64,000 nucleotides of DNA from Casuarina equisetifolia (GCA_028551475.1 CM052356.1:1002001-1066000), one strand, 5' to 3'; positions 32,701 through 44,810 are shown, numbered from the stretch's first letter. The notes: generated by a model not told the origin, from the sequence alone. Numbers and translations are program-made.

Positions 32701-35700
32701 TCTAAGTGTCCAAAAGGGTGTTGAAGCCAGTATCCCATGTTGAGAGAAAAGAAAGTTACATGCAATCCTTAAGCTAGTTGGAATAAATCAATAAAGTGCC
32801 TCATACTATGTAAATAAGTATAAGGTCTAACTCAAAAACTAAATTATAAATTAGGGGGAATAAATCTATATTTATACATTATTTAAAGATTTTTTTTCTA
32901 ATATGGTACTATCATTCTCAATACCTTTTTGCTTTTTTGCATTTTTGTTTCTAAATTTTTCTTCCCACACCCTTAATTATTTGCGGGTGGGTAAATGTTG
33001 AGCTTTGTTTAGATCCGGCATCGTGACCATAACTCATCCAAAATCACATCCCGAACATGGTCTCATTTGCTGCCAATTTTTTATAATTATTCAGCGGCAA
33101 TGACACAAAGTATACCTAAATCTCCGCTGTACACGTGAAGTTTTACGTGATTAATTTCACACTTCCATAACTTTACTCCATAAAGAAGGTCTTTATTGTC
33201 GTTTCCATGTCAAAATATTGAATACAGAAACTAGTAGGTAATGGTCGGCTGTTTTATTAGATCAAGAGGACCATCCCACGGCTCAGGTGACACCAAACCA
33301 ATACCTAGCTACCACCATGAAAATTGACACTTCACTATAACTTGATGTGCCTTTTTTTATTCACCTAGAAATATAATTTTGAAAGAGTATGGTCCACAAG
33401 AAATTAAAATAACTTGATGTGTCTTTGTTAACCCACATAATAAACATGCTTGCTAATTATAAAACTATAACTCCTTAGATCAAATAATACAGACTACGCA
33501 TGCTCCACTTGATCGATAAAAAAAGATTATTCAACCGTTTCATTTCCTCTATATCAAAATCCAATTATTGTTGTGTTGATTTTTCTATTCCCCATTCGGA
33601 AAACGAAGATCAAAAACGAAGTAAACAAATCAAAAGTGCTTCGAGTTATTCTGAAAGAGACAGACAGTTTCGACATTATGTCGACCAATATGATCTTAGA
33701 AATGAAGAGAAAATCTTAACGAGTGTCGTTGTTCTTCCTTGTTGTGTGTGATGAAAGATGACGTGCGTAAATTAATGCACGTAGGCTGCAGGGAAGATGA
33801 TTATCTACATACAGAGGACAGCGAGGGAGAACAAAAAGTGCAGAAAAACCGAAGTACAGTCCATGCAGCCACCTCGGATACACGAGGCGAATCCTGTCCG
33901 GACTGAAAACGACGACCGGCGACGGCCATCGGGCCCTACGAGTACAAACCTCGGCCGGGACTCCAGTTCATTGATGTTACGCGCTGATGTGGCCACGCAC
34001 TTTTAGCGAAGACCAAGATTGCTGCTGCAAATCACGCTCGCGTCTGGTTCTGTTCCCGGTGGGTCCCGCCGGCATAAATTTCGGGCAAAGTTGCTTGACG
34101 ACGTGCCCTTGACATTGGAGTCCCGCCCCTTAGTCGGAGCTGACGAGGATGTTACCTAATACGGCGGCTTCGTGGCCAGCACGCGGACGAAACAGCGCGT
34201 GGCGGAGCACATGAAGGCCACGTTACGGCCCCCCTCATGTACCGGACCGACATCTCAGGATTTTTGCGTTCACACGTGAAATCTTCATTTTAGAAAACAA
34301 AGTCTCGGAGATTCAATACTAAAACATTGTGTAAATAGATAAACAAAAAAAAATAAATTAAAATTTATGTATATTTTAAACATACTGTCAAAGTCCAAAC
34401 TGATTAATAACCTTACTTCTGCTTCAAACTCATAAAAATATCATGGGTATATGAAAATCATGCATGTTATCCCTAGAAACGATCTTAGAGTAGAGATACC
34501 TAAAACGTGACCTGGTGTATTTGACAATTTTTCTTATTATTGCTTGTGGGATTGGGAAATCAGAACAACCTAATGTGTAAGTATAAGCTAATTTATGGAT
34601 TAACCTTTATGCATGTTTCCAAATGGCATCAAAGTCTAAATTGATCAACAAAAGCCTTCGCTCAACTTTGAATTCTTAAAATATTATTGATATACGATCA
34701 ATATATATTTTACTTGATTTAATCAAAAATATCATATTAATAAAATATAATCTTTGAGTGGTACTAAAATATAATAAACGTTTAAACTTTTATTACTTTT
34801 TGCGTGACAAGTTTTTTCATCCCATGCATTAAGAAATGAAAACCACATACAATGGGTAGGTAGTGATCATCACGAAATACATCATATGAAAAATCTTGAT
34901 CAATTAAAAATTTTTATTCAACTTTAAGCTATTAAGATATTATTAACGCATAGAAACATATGTTTTACTTTATTTAAATAAAAAATCTTTCAGTAATACT
35001 TAAATATAATAAATGTTCATCAATTTTTAAAATAACTCTTAAGTTGAACTTTAAATTTTTTAATATTTTTCGCGTGACAAGTTTTCTCATCCCATGGATT
35101 AGGAAATGAAAATCCCATACGATGGGTACGATAGTGACCGTCACGATATAACATCATATGGAAAATGATTTACACTATGTCGTAATCTGCGTGCGGAGTC
35201 TCTTACTTGTTTGAACAACAATGGAGGGGGTAATGCGTGCAAGACAGCAAGACCGTGTGAAGATGCACAAGGCAGGAGACGACGGCAAGCTAGATTCGTC
35301 GGTGCCCACTGTTTTCTTTGTGGAATCTTCATGTGATTGACCACTCTAAGCTCCCCCATCACTCAATCGTACGACTTTCCGAGTTGCAGACGGAAGAAAG
35401 TCTTACCGAAATTGAACTGCCTTCTCTCGAAAGGCTCGTCATCTCGAGGAGCATGAAAGAAAAAGCAGAGCTTGCTCCCTTTGAAGAAGTCAAAAGTGCG
35501 GGAGAATCGGTGGCATTATTGGTGCACTATTGCTTTCCTATCGTGGCTCTCAACAATCCTTGAAGAATGATTGTTCTTAATCAAAGTGAATGAGAAAGGC
35601 TTTACTTTCTTTTTGGTTTTGTGGGGTAGGTGTAGATCATTGAGATGGAAACACATAACCTCTCTTCTTCTTCTTTCATGCACATCGTTTTCTTTCATTT

Positions 35701-37861
35701 TCATCTCATTACAAATTTGTTCATGTTGTCAAAAGGATTCATAGAATCTAACTTAGAATCTGCACTTTCTTTTTTTTTTTTGAAACAAGTTTATACCTTA
35801 CTGGTTAACTTTTTTCTTTAATACAAGTGTGGTGTAAAATAGTTTGGAAGTCAGTTTCAAGTATACAATTAATGTCATATTCTTAGGAGAGTAAGTGTTA
35901 AACTTCTACCTACTCAAATCTAAAAGTCAATGAAGAAACTTGGAAAAAAGAAAAACGAAGAGCTTGGAGAAATCTTTTTTTTCAATGACAATAAACCAAT
36001 CAATCAAGTATTGATTAATACATAATTGATAATTTCACCCGTGAGTTATATTACTGACAATAACTTAGGACTTGAAAGAATCATCTTATGATACATGCCA
36101 TTAAGGGTACACATGGTAATAGTAAGTCCTTTTACACTTTAAATCTAAAATGGTAATAGTAGTTCTTTTATACCAAGTAATTATAAATCATTAAGATTTT
36201 AATTAGATTAGTGTATTCTTTTTTCCTTCTCTTTTCTTCATATTCTCTTCATCTTTCTTTTCATTTCAACTTATAATGATAAGTTTGAAAATGTACTTCC
36301 CATAGATAATGAGAATATGTTAAGTCTCATATAAGAAAAATAAAAACTTAAAAAGTAACTTATAAAGAAATGAGTTATTCTACTTAATATCTTAATATTT
36401 CAAGTTAGATATAGATTATTCTTTATAAAATCTAACATGATATCAAAGTTTTGGTTCTCCTTTAGTATTCTTATAGATATAAGTAAGCTTAAAATTTATA
36501 CAAAAAGTAGCACCACAAGATGATTTGAATTGGACCATTCAAGTGAAGAGTTATGTTAAATAAATGAGATGGAGTTGTTCCATTTTACTAAGCAGTCCAT
36601 TGAATCTAGGTTTAATTTTCTACCATTTTGCTTGTGGACAAAAAATCTCGTGGAAAGTGTTGTCTCGTACTTGGGACAAGAAGGCCATGTTAAGTCTAAC
36701 ATCGAAATCTTGTACTACCATTGTAATTTCTTTTTGTACTTGTACAGGAGAACTCGGGAAATATCAAACCCCCATCATTTAAGTGGGAATCTCCCCTAGC
36801 CCCATACGATCTGATAGAGGTGACCTTTCAGTTCTGTGTTATGCTACCGACTTAGGAAGAAGCCTAGAGAGGCCGACTACCGAGTAGCCTCAGAACCTAC
36901 TCAATGTCTGTTTATGTGGTCATCAATACTCTTTGTCATAAGCGCAAAGCTGGGTCACCGATCGCCGCGAAGAGGACCCTGCCAAAATACATGGTTACAT
37001 CAGTTTGCAGCTGCTGTTGCAGAGGGTACCATTTCCCTGGTCCCAACTACACCTATTGCCTTTGAAAGAGTACCAAAATTTGAAGGTAGTTTTCCTCACT
37101 TATTGTCATCAAAGTTCAGTAAGTTACAAAAACTTGTCGGCCACTCATGGTTTATCATATGCTCATGTGACCATACTGGCAACACTTGGTGAACAGGGTC
37201 CCCAAAATGATTGAAGTTCTCAATGAACATGTTCTAGCACGTAAGGGATTGGAGATGGCTGGCAGGAAATTTGGGTAAGGATAACATATTATAAAGAAAC
37301 TGAGGGGGAGAAACAGATGTAGCCAGGAGTGCCGAAAAGATGATAAGCTAAATGATAACATAAACAAAGAGGATTGCAAGACAAATTCTGCACTCTCTTG
37401 ATGGCCAGAACAAGTTGTAATTAAGCAATGAACAATTTGTTGTAATTAAGCAAGAAGCAGACTTTGGCTCCCACGCGTACTATACACTGCCACAGCAAGT
37501 TTTTTTTTTTTTTTTAAGCATATTAATATGTTCTGCATTATTAATATGCTATTTTGTTGTACTCTTTATGCACGAGGTTTTCACATCTCTTACAAGTTAC
37601 TTTTCAAAGAGAGGATGAGCTTTTGATACAATATCAAAGTTTAAGTTTTGAATAAAACACTTCATTACTAGTGAATTATATTTTTGCAAGATGTATTTCT
37701 TCATGCTTAAAGTGAGGGAATACATTGAAATCTAATCATGTACCCTACATTGTTAATATATTGGCCTTTTGTAAATTTTTTAGTTAGGTAGAGAAGATTT
37801 TGAGGATTAGGACATCTTAAACACTAACTATTTAGCTTGAGTCTTCTGATAGCTTTACTTA
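29761..37861. other. Long gene-poor AT-rich region
   Basis: About 8 kb without a supported gene. Points of note: a GC-rich island at about 33830-34270 (several CG-rich motifs, open frames that do not resemble proteins); an open frame at 35318-35563 with no recognised match; and a coding-like fragment at 36836-37192 (HQFAAAVAEGTISLVPTTP and following) with a frame change to another open stretch ending near 37214, which I cannot assign. The rest is AT-rich spacer. Confidence 0.45.
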
Positions 37862-38140
37862 ACCTATCAAATAAGAGACACTGACCTTATATAGTCCTTA
37901 CATATCAAGATATTTTCTTTTAGATGTAAAAATCAGATAGGAGATACTGATCTTTTCTATTCCTTACATATCAAGATATTTTCTTTTAGATGTAAAAATC
38001 AGATAGGAGATACTGACCTTTTCTATTCCTTACATATCAAAATATTTTCTTCTAGATTTAAAGATCAAACAAGAGACACTAACCTTACATATCTAGATTT
38101 TTTTGACTTTCTTGTACATATGAAGATATTTTCCTCCCTT
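37862..38140. repeat. Tandem repeat, 66-bp unit, about four copies
   Basis: The anchor gaga(c/t)actga occurs at 37875, 37941, 38007 and (as gagacactaa) 38073, exactly 66 bp apart. Units share ccttacatatcaagatattttctt and tagatgtaaaaatcaga. Copies 2 and 3 are almost identical, copies 1 and 4 more diverged. No protein or hairpin function is evident. Confidence 0.85.
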
Positions 38141-38524
38141 ACAATCAGATTTCAAAAGAAGAAATAGACCTTCCAATAGATGAGACAAATGGCTTTTCTT
38201 CTCTTGGATAATCACATCCTCTTGAAGCCAATGTCAAGTTGATCTGCAGGTGCTCACTCCTTTGGCACATTGTTGAGTGTGATGGCTGCTACCATGAACA
38301 CATCCTGTTGTTAGATGAGCTGGAAATCACGTTGGTAAACTAGGTGATCTAACGTAGGTCAAGTCTCACTTTCAAGAATTTCGTTTCAGGGCTCGTAGGA
38401 CAGCATGCGCAGCTACCAGGTCTGCTTGCATGCAGGCCTGAAAACCTCTTTTCATATTCCTACTTGCCACAGAAAGCGACCACTAAAAAAGTGCAACATG
38501 GAATAGTATTTCCAAGAAATTAAA

Positions 38525-38951
38525 GCAACTCAGGTGGGTTTTTCTTAGTATGGAATCATTTTTCTGTCATGGCGTGGAAGAAGAGCTGTACAGCTTGAAA
38601 TGGATAGGGCAGTCTGCAAACCATTTTCGTGAATAATTTTTTCACTGAGTGCTGGATCTGTGCATACCAGATGGATTGGAGTAGACAGAAAGAACTTTTA
38701 CTGACATGAAATAATGTGGGATTAGTTTATGACTTCTGCAACTCAGGTGGGTTTGTCTTAGTATGGAATCATTTTTCTGTCATGGCGTCGAAGAAGTGCA
38801 GTACAGCTTGAAATGGATAAGGCAGTCTGCAAACCATTTTTATGATTAATTTGTGCACTGAGTGCTGGATTTGTACATACCGGATGGATTGTAGTAGACA
38901 GAGAGAATTAATACTAACATGAAAATCAAGTGGGATTAGTTTATGACTTCT
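38525..38951. repeat. Tandem duplication, 213-bp unit
   Basis: The segment starting gcaactcaggtgggttt at 38525 is repeated at 38738, and both copies end in gggattagtttatgacttct. A third partial start (gcaa) follows at 38952. The copies differ at scattered sites (about one in ten). Both contain tggaatcatttttctgtcatggcg and cttgaaatggata. Neither has an open frame throughout. Confidence 0.85.
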
Positions 38952-40176
38952 GCAATTACATTCACATACAAGATGATGTACTTAAAAACAGAAGCCTGTG
39001 TGCATGTGGAAGCACGATGTTGTTGATAAGGATAAGAACCATAATGATATATAATTCTGTTTTCTGCCATGAAATTCGGGTGAAAGTATCAATCACTAAC
39101 AAAAATGAAGTTCACGTGACAAGACAATTATTGAAGAACCTAGGACAGCACATAGTCGCACGAAAGTCCAATACTTCCTAGGTTGCAAGATGTAGAGAGC
39201 ATATGTACTGCAACAACCTTGCAGCGGCAAAGGGGTGTGATTGAGGCCGCTTGTGCATGACCAGGCCGTGAGTTCACGACGGAGGGTGGTGAAAGCTTCT
39301 CAATGGGCTGAAAAGAGCCGCCCAAGGAGAAGGCAATGATGAGGACGAAGCCCGTTGGACAAAGGGCCAGAGCATGGACAAGTCAATGAATTGTCCAGGC
39401 AAAAAATGGGACGTAAGTGGGAGTTGACATTTGTCTGGGCCAAGTCTTCAACACCTATTTGCAGCCCAATTTCTACTTCTACATAAGTGCATTTATTGAT
39501 AACTGTTTACTTAGTGCCATCTGGAAGGTATAGATGAGCCCAAAAGACCAACCGAAATCTTTATATTCTCAAAGATCAACAAAGCAAAATATTAGCAAAA
39601 TATTACAGAACCAAGTTATATGGTGGAGAGTCCTCTCCTCTTTTTATCTCGTGGAGATGAGATTTTACGTGCATATATATATATATATATATATATTCAA
39701 AGGCACTCACATTAGGTGTACATAATACCTTATTACAAATGATCTTAGAGTAATAAGATCTTCTTAAATGATCGGGACTATTAGGTTAATTGTATTGGTC
39801 TCTAAATTATGAAAGAATGACAGTAACAGAGCTGACAGATTTCGGCAATCACCAGAACCATTTGCATATTCCCATGGAAGAGCCCTGTCAAAACACTGTT
39901 CCTGGGTGAAGTTACAATCAAAGGAGAAACTGATCATAAATAGACCAAAAGGAAAAGGTTACAGAAAGCGGCATGCTTTGCAATAACAAAGCAAATTAAC
40001 TCACTTAGCGAAGAAAGCTTAATACCGAGCTCCTTATTCAGAAGCTCTGCTCCAAGATATGCATGAAAGATCAGAACACGAAGAACAAGAAGGCAGAGCA
40101 CTACCAATACATTGAGCACAGCCACATCTCGCGGCAAGAAAACAAAATCAAAGAAAGATCAAAGCCTAGCAACGCT
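38952..40176. other. Intergenic region downstream of the INP1-like gene
   Basis: No gene is supported. A (TA)n microsatellite lies at about 39673-39696. The 3' UTR of the minus-strand INP1-like gene should occupy the right end. Confidence 0.45.
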
Positions 40177-40992
40177 TCATCTGTTGAGAAGCGTCTCGCA
40201 CCTTTCGAATTCCCCGAGCAGTTCAGGGTCCCTCAACCCAACAAGGAATTGGGCTAGCCCTACAAGAAAGAGGGCTGCCTGATAAACATCCGTCGCGCTG
40301 ACAATCTCCGAAAGAACGCTTCTTCTCAGCCTATTCGCGTCCAAGAACACGCTTACCATCTCCTCCATCTCCGCCGTCACCGCCTCTCCTATCAGTGCTC
40401 TCGCGGCCTCCTTCCGCCCTCCACACCAGACCCAATTCTCCACTACGCACTTCACTAGCCCCCCCTGCGCGTTCCTCATGCGGTCCACCAATGCAGGCAC
40501 CATCAGCCTCAGGCCACAGTCGATCTGGTCGATCCGGGTCATCATGATTTTACTCGGAGCCTTCCACGCCATTGCGATTTCCCAGGGTTTATCAAAAAAC
40601 TCGCAGTTCTTCCCTCCAACGTTGATGAAACCATCGTTTTTACCGTCGTTCTCTTCATCGCTGTCGTCGAGGAACGAACGTAGGAGGTTGACGAAAAGGT
40701 GGGGATGGAAATCGCCGAGCCACAGGAAAGGCTTCTCGAGGGAATTGCGCCAGTCGGGGAACAGGAGCTGAGCGACGTCGTGGGAGGCGGCAAGGTCGAG
40801 GGCGTGGTAGTAGGTTTGGATGTGGTGGTGCATCATTTCGACGTGGGTGGACAGTAGGGCCGGAGAGGAGTCGGCGATGGAACTCCTAAGGAGGGGTAGA
40901 AGGGTGTTCTTAAGGGTGTTGAACCAGTCCGAGTAGAAATCCTTGAAAGGCCGCGTGCTTTTCTTGCTGGAGAACAAGGCCTTCAGCATCAT
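40177..40992 (-). CDS. INP1: INAPERTURATE POLLEN1-like DOG1-domain protein
   Basis: Single-exon gene of 271 aa, close to the 273 aa I recall for Arabidopsis INP1 (At4g22600), a plant protein that marks plasma-membrane domains where pollen apertures form. The DOG1-type domain covers most of the protein: FKDFYSDWFNTL and a Leu-rich helix near residues 16-35, then DVAQLLFPDWRNSLEKPFLW around 75-95, LGDFHPHLFVNLLRSFLDD, an acidic DEENDGKND insert, IDQIDCGLRLMVPALVDRMR and a C-terminal SEIVSATDVYQAALFLVGL. The start is the ATG at 40990-40992, first of two adjacent Mets. The frame is open further upstream to 41070 but only with a non-ATG codon. A TTTAAA string sits about 120 bases upstream. It is divergent from the GT47 gene, about 2.1 kb away. 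No defect is seen. Family is confident; orthology is supported by neighbours. Confidence 0.85.
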   Translation of the reverse strand: MMLKALFSSKKSTRPFKDFYSDWFNTLKNTLLPLLRSSIADSSPALLSTHVEMMHHHIQTYYHALDLAASHDVAQLLFPDWRNSLEKPFLWLGDFHPHLFVNLLRSFLDDSDEENDGKNDGFINVGGKNCEFFDKPWEIAMAWKAPSKIMMTRIDQIDCGLRLMVPALVDRMRNAQGGLVKCVVENWVWCGGRKEAARALIGEAVTAEMEEMVSVFLDANRLRRSVLSEIVSATDVYQAALFLVGLAQFLVGLRDPELLGEFERCETLLNR

Positions 40993-41099
40993 GGATAAAG
41001 AAAGATACAGAGAAGCGAGTAGCAATCTTGATCGGTCTTCTTGACGGATCTTTCCTTCTTCTCCGGCCAAGGCGACTGAATGGAGAGCTACGCTCCTGG

Positions 41100-42870
41100 A
41101 GGGAAGGGAGGGTTTAAATGCGTTATAATCATGTTTATTACATTCTTGTTATTGTTATTGTGGATTTTTTTCGTTTATTTGTTTATTAATTTTTAGGCCA
41201 CGGGATTTGAGAATTCAAGGTTCAAAACTTAGGTCATGAACGACCTGTAATCAAGCAAAATATTAAAATCATATGAAAATATCAAGGAAAGAAACAATTC
41301 TTGAAAGTGACTGTATAAAGATGCACATTGTTCTCTCTAAGAAAAATAAAATAAAATAAAGTAAAATCACAAACATAAAAACAACCCATCATGAATACAG
41401 GAATCTTTTAATCCATTCCTAATGCAAGAAAATTTTAATTTTTCTTATATTATGAAGATAATTAAGTTTTTAATTCCTTTCTTGCAAAAAAAAAAAATAG
41501 TGATTACGAATCAAGATTGTGAATCCAAATCTAAAAAAAAAAATATGAAAAAAAAATTCAACATGAAAAGTATTAACATGGGTAAAAATAAAGTATTTTT
41601 ATATATAATGAAGAAGATAGACATTACATAAATATATAAAAGAAACTTAAAGCTTTTAATTCCACATATAGATATTTTACAAATCATTTATAAAATGTTA
41701 AGATATCTTGATGTAAGTGTATTTGGTTCAATATAAACAGTAGAGACTTTGTTTTCTATTTCTTTTTTAACATTATCCAACCAACACTTGCGCTGACAGT
41801 TTTGACTCAATTCCCATGCTTAAAACCTAAGATTAATTAGAGTACTCTAGATTTACTCCTTTCAAGACAAAAGTTGGACTAAAATAGTAAGAGAATCCAA
41901 ACACATGTAGCTGTCCATGTGAGTTTCACCAATTCGTTCCTGCAAATCCGTCTCCCATTGTTATTTCTGAATTAAATGTGAGATTTTTTATACTGCTTTT
42001 TCTTTTTTTTTTTAAACAAGAGTGGGAAATGGGTGTCAAACTATTGATCTAGTAGACTTATTAGCTAGCTACTTCTTAACTTACCACTAAATTAACTACA
42101 AACTCCCTTTTTATACGTCTTTGCTTGTAAATTTTTGCATATGTTTAAGTGGGTAAAAAGCTAATAGATTCTTTAGCAATATGAAATAATAATTTCAAAA
42201 TATTAGAAATTACAATGAAATGTCAAATCTAACTTAAAAATTATAAGATATTAAGTGGGAAAATTCATTTCTTTGTGAATTGATTTTCAAGTTTTTGTAT
42301 TTTTAACTCATAACATGCTCATTTGCTTCAAGCATAGGACAATACTTTTTATGTAAATCTTTATTTACAAGTAAATGACTTAAAAATAAAACCTAAGTTT
42401 CTAAAAAACTCATTAGAAATTATAGAAAAATTTCATATTTTACTTAAAACTATAAGGTATTAAGTGGAAAAACTATTTTTTTTTTATAAATTACTTTTCA
42501 AACTTCTATATTTTTGAGACTTACATGCACATAAGAAATAGGATTTAAATCTATGTTGTTAGAAATGATAGAAAAATGTCATATCCTACTTAAAACCATA
42601 AGTGAAGAAAGTCATATTTTAATATTTTTGTAACTTAACATGTTCTCTAGGCAAGTGTGAAATAATATTTTATCTACAAGTGAAGATAAAGGATTGAACT
42701 TAAAATTTTAATAATAATGACTCTAGACCATTTATTTAACAAATGAGTGTAAATCATATTTGAATTGGGAACGGAGAAGTTAGGGATCAGTTTGCAGAAG
42801 TGGTTGCTTAGTACTTAACTTGTTGAAATTTCTTAATTTTAAAAGTTTGAAACTTTAAAGGTGTTTGAGT
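41100..42870. other. Divergent intergenic region between INP1 and GT47 genes
   Basis: Very AT-rich with homopolymer runs and no supported gene. It must hold the promoters of both flanking genes. Confidence 0.5.
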
Positions 42871-42880
42871 TATATATAAA
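42871..42880 (+). promoter_or_regulatory. Candidate TATA box for the GT47 gene
   Basis: The string tatatataaa precedes an A/G-rich tract (42881-42915) and lies about 230 bases before the first ATG. It would put the transcript start near 42905. This is a plausible but unremarkable match in AT-rich DNA. Confidence 0.35.
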
Positions 42881-43098
42881 AAAAAAGAAAAAAAAAAAGA
42901 AAAAGAAAAAGAAAGGGGCCGTTGCTTGCTTCCACCGACAAAACCGACCAAACTTTGTCAAACCAAAAGTGAACTGTGTTGTTACAGTTTAAACTCCCAA
43001 CTTGCTATTTTTACTCCTCATTTTCCCTGAATCTCTCCTCCTTTCCCTCACAGGAAAACAAAAGTTAAAGGCATGGGACACCCACAGCAAAATCATCA

Positions 43099-44487
43099 AT
43101 GGTTCAGGAAAAAGATCCAAACTTTGTCCCCATTTTCTCTCTCTTTCTTTCTGTAACTGGTTTCTCTCTGACTATGGCGTCGGTTCCCAGAATTCTTACC
43201 GCCGTCTTCTTCCTCTTTCTCCTCGAATCGGCCGTTTCCGAGTCCACTGCAGACTGTAGTGGCCGCTGGATCCATATCAGACGCTTGCCGACGCGGTTCA
43301 ATTTGGATCTTCTCTCCAACTGCTCTGAATACCCTCTGTTTGACAACTTCTGTCCCTACCTTCCCAACCATGGACTCGGCGAGAAGACGCATCCTCGCTC
43401 GCAGAGTTGGTTCCGCACCGACCCTCTCATGCTGGAGCTCATTTTTCACCGACGGATGCTTGAGTATCCTTGTCTGACTCCCGATCCGGAGGCGGCCGAC
43501 GTGGTTTTTCTCCCTTACTATGCTGCCATTGATGCCCTCCGTTACCTCTACGGGCCTGACGTTAATGCCAGCGCCGACCACGGCCTCGAATTGTTTGATT
43601 TTCTCCAAGAGGATAATCCGGACATCTGGGATCGCCGGGGAGGGCACGATCATTTCCTGGTCATGGCTAGGCCCGCCTGGGACTTCTCCCAACCTCTGCG
43701 CAACGATCCTCTCTCGTGGGGCACTTCCTTTCTCGAGCTTCCGGAGTTCTTCAACGTGACGGCTTTGACGTTCGAGGCCAGAGCTTGGTCGTGGCAGGAA
43801 CACGCGGTTCCTTACCCGACGTCGTTCCACCCCCCGAGCCTCGAGTTCTTGGAGTCGTGGATTGGCCGAGCGAGACAGTCAAGGCGGTCCACCCTGATGC
43901 TCTTCGCCGGCGGCGGAGGGGTCTCGGCCACTCCTAACATCCGCCGGAACATTAGGAGCGAGTGCGAGAACACGACCAATAATACGACTCAGGATCTCGC
44001 AGGATATACGAAGCTCTGCAACGTCGTGGATTGCTCTAATGGCGTATGCGAGCACGACCCTGTGAGGTACATAAGGCCTATGCTGCAAGCAAGCTTCTGC
44101 TTGCAGCCTCCCGGAGACACCCCGACTCGGGGATCCACTTTCGACGCCATTCTCACCGGCTGCATACCGGTTTTCTTCGAGGACTTGTCGGCGAAATCGC
44201 AGTACAAGTGGCATTTACCCAAGGAACTGTACGACGAGTTCTCAGTCTTTATACCGAAAGAGGAGGTGGTATTCAAGGGACTCAGAATTCTGGACGTGTT
44301 AATGGCCATTCCAAGGCCCAGAATTCGAAGGATGAGAGAGAAGGTATTGGAGTTAATGCCAAGAGTTATCTATAGGAGTCATGGGAATTCCTTGAGCTTG
44401 AACACCATAAAGGATGCTTTTGACATTGCAGTTGAGGGCACTTTGCAGAAGATTACATCCAAGCTTGAAGAAGAGGCTTTTCAGTAA
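43099..44487 (+). CDS. MUR3/XLT2-type GT47 xyloglucan galactosyltransferase-like protein
   Basis: Exostosin-family (GT47, clade A) type II Golgi glycosyltransferase; relatives add galactose from UDP-Gal to xyloglucan side chains. Intronless, 462 aa from 43099. An in-frame ATG at 43174 has better context (A at -3, G at +4) and directly begins a hydrophobic signal anchor (ILTAVFFLFLLESAV), so a 437-aa product is likelier. The domain runs from CSGRWIHIRRLPTRFN through FLPYYAAIDALRYLYG and GGHDHFLVMARPAWDF to the donor-binding block around 330-365 (ASFCLQPPGDTPTRGSTFDA, GCIPVFF) and the C-terminal FSVFIPKEEV. Only part of this end is duplicated downstream (45800-46084). Putative N-glycosylation sites (NVTA, NTTN) fit a lumenal domain. 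It is closest in type and neighbourhood to Arabidopsis GT19 (At4g22580, from memory). It looks intact. Confidence 0.9.
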   Translation: MVQEKDPNFVPIFSLFLSVTGFSLTMASVPRILTAVFFLFLLESAVSESTADCSGRWIHIRRLPTRFNLDLLSNCSEYPLFDNFCPYLPNHGLGEKTHPRSQSWFRTDPLMLELIFHRRMLEYPCLTPDPEAADVVFLPYYAAIDALRYLYGPDVNASADHGLELFDFLQEDNPDIWDRRGGHDHFLVMARPAWDFSQPLRNDPLSWGTSFLELPEFFNVTALTFEARAWSWQEHAVPYPTSFHPPSLEFLESWIGRARQSRRSTLMLFAGGGGVSATPNIRRNIRSECENTTNNTTQDLAGYTKLCNVVDCSNGVCEHDPVRYIRPMLQASFCLQPPGDTPTRGSTFDAILTGCIPVFFEDLSAKSQYKWHLPKELYDEFSVFIPKEEVVFKGLRILDVLMAIPRPRIRRMREKVLELMPRVIYRSHGNSLSLNTIKDAFDIAVEGTLQKITSKLEEEAFQ

Positions 44488-44665
44488 CATAGATTCTGCT
44501 TTTCTCTATTGTTTCCATCATAATAATGGCTTTGAGTAACTTATATAGATTTCATTCTCTTTTCTCATTTTTGTAAACAAAGAGGATTAGATTATTTTAT
44601 ATCTCATTTTGAAAGTTGTTTCACGATACACTGGTGTATCAATTTCCTTTCCTTTAATGGAGATT

Positions 44666-44671
44666 AATAAA
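44666..44671 (+). terminator. Candidate polyadenylation signal of the GT47 gene
   Basis: AATAAA about 180 bases after the stop codon, followed by A/G-rich then AT-rich sequence, is a normal position for a plant near-upstream element. Confidence 0.35.
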
Positions 44672-44810
44672 GAAGAAAGATGAGGGGAAAATGAATAAAT
44701 TTATTGAGGGTGTCAAAACTAAAACTTAGCAAAGAGCCAGATAAATAAATGAGAAATTTGCCATATATCTGCAATACAAATGTAATTGAAGAACTGCAAA
44801 AAGTGAGTTT

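Noticed and set aside
37862-38140. CRISPR-like array of regularly spaced repeats
   Set aside because: The 66-bp units are continuous tandem repeats without unique spacers, and the context is a plant genome.
40177-41070. Longer 297-codon version of the INP1-like protein
   Set aside because: The extra 26 residues begin at a TTG codon, not ATG; no in-frame ATG lies upstream. The ATG at 40990-40992 gives the family length.
43096-43830. A 244-codon open frame antisense to the GT47 gene
   Set aside because: Arg/Glu-rich shadow of a GC-rich coding sequence; no similarity to known proteins.
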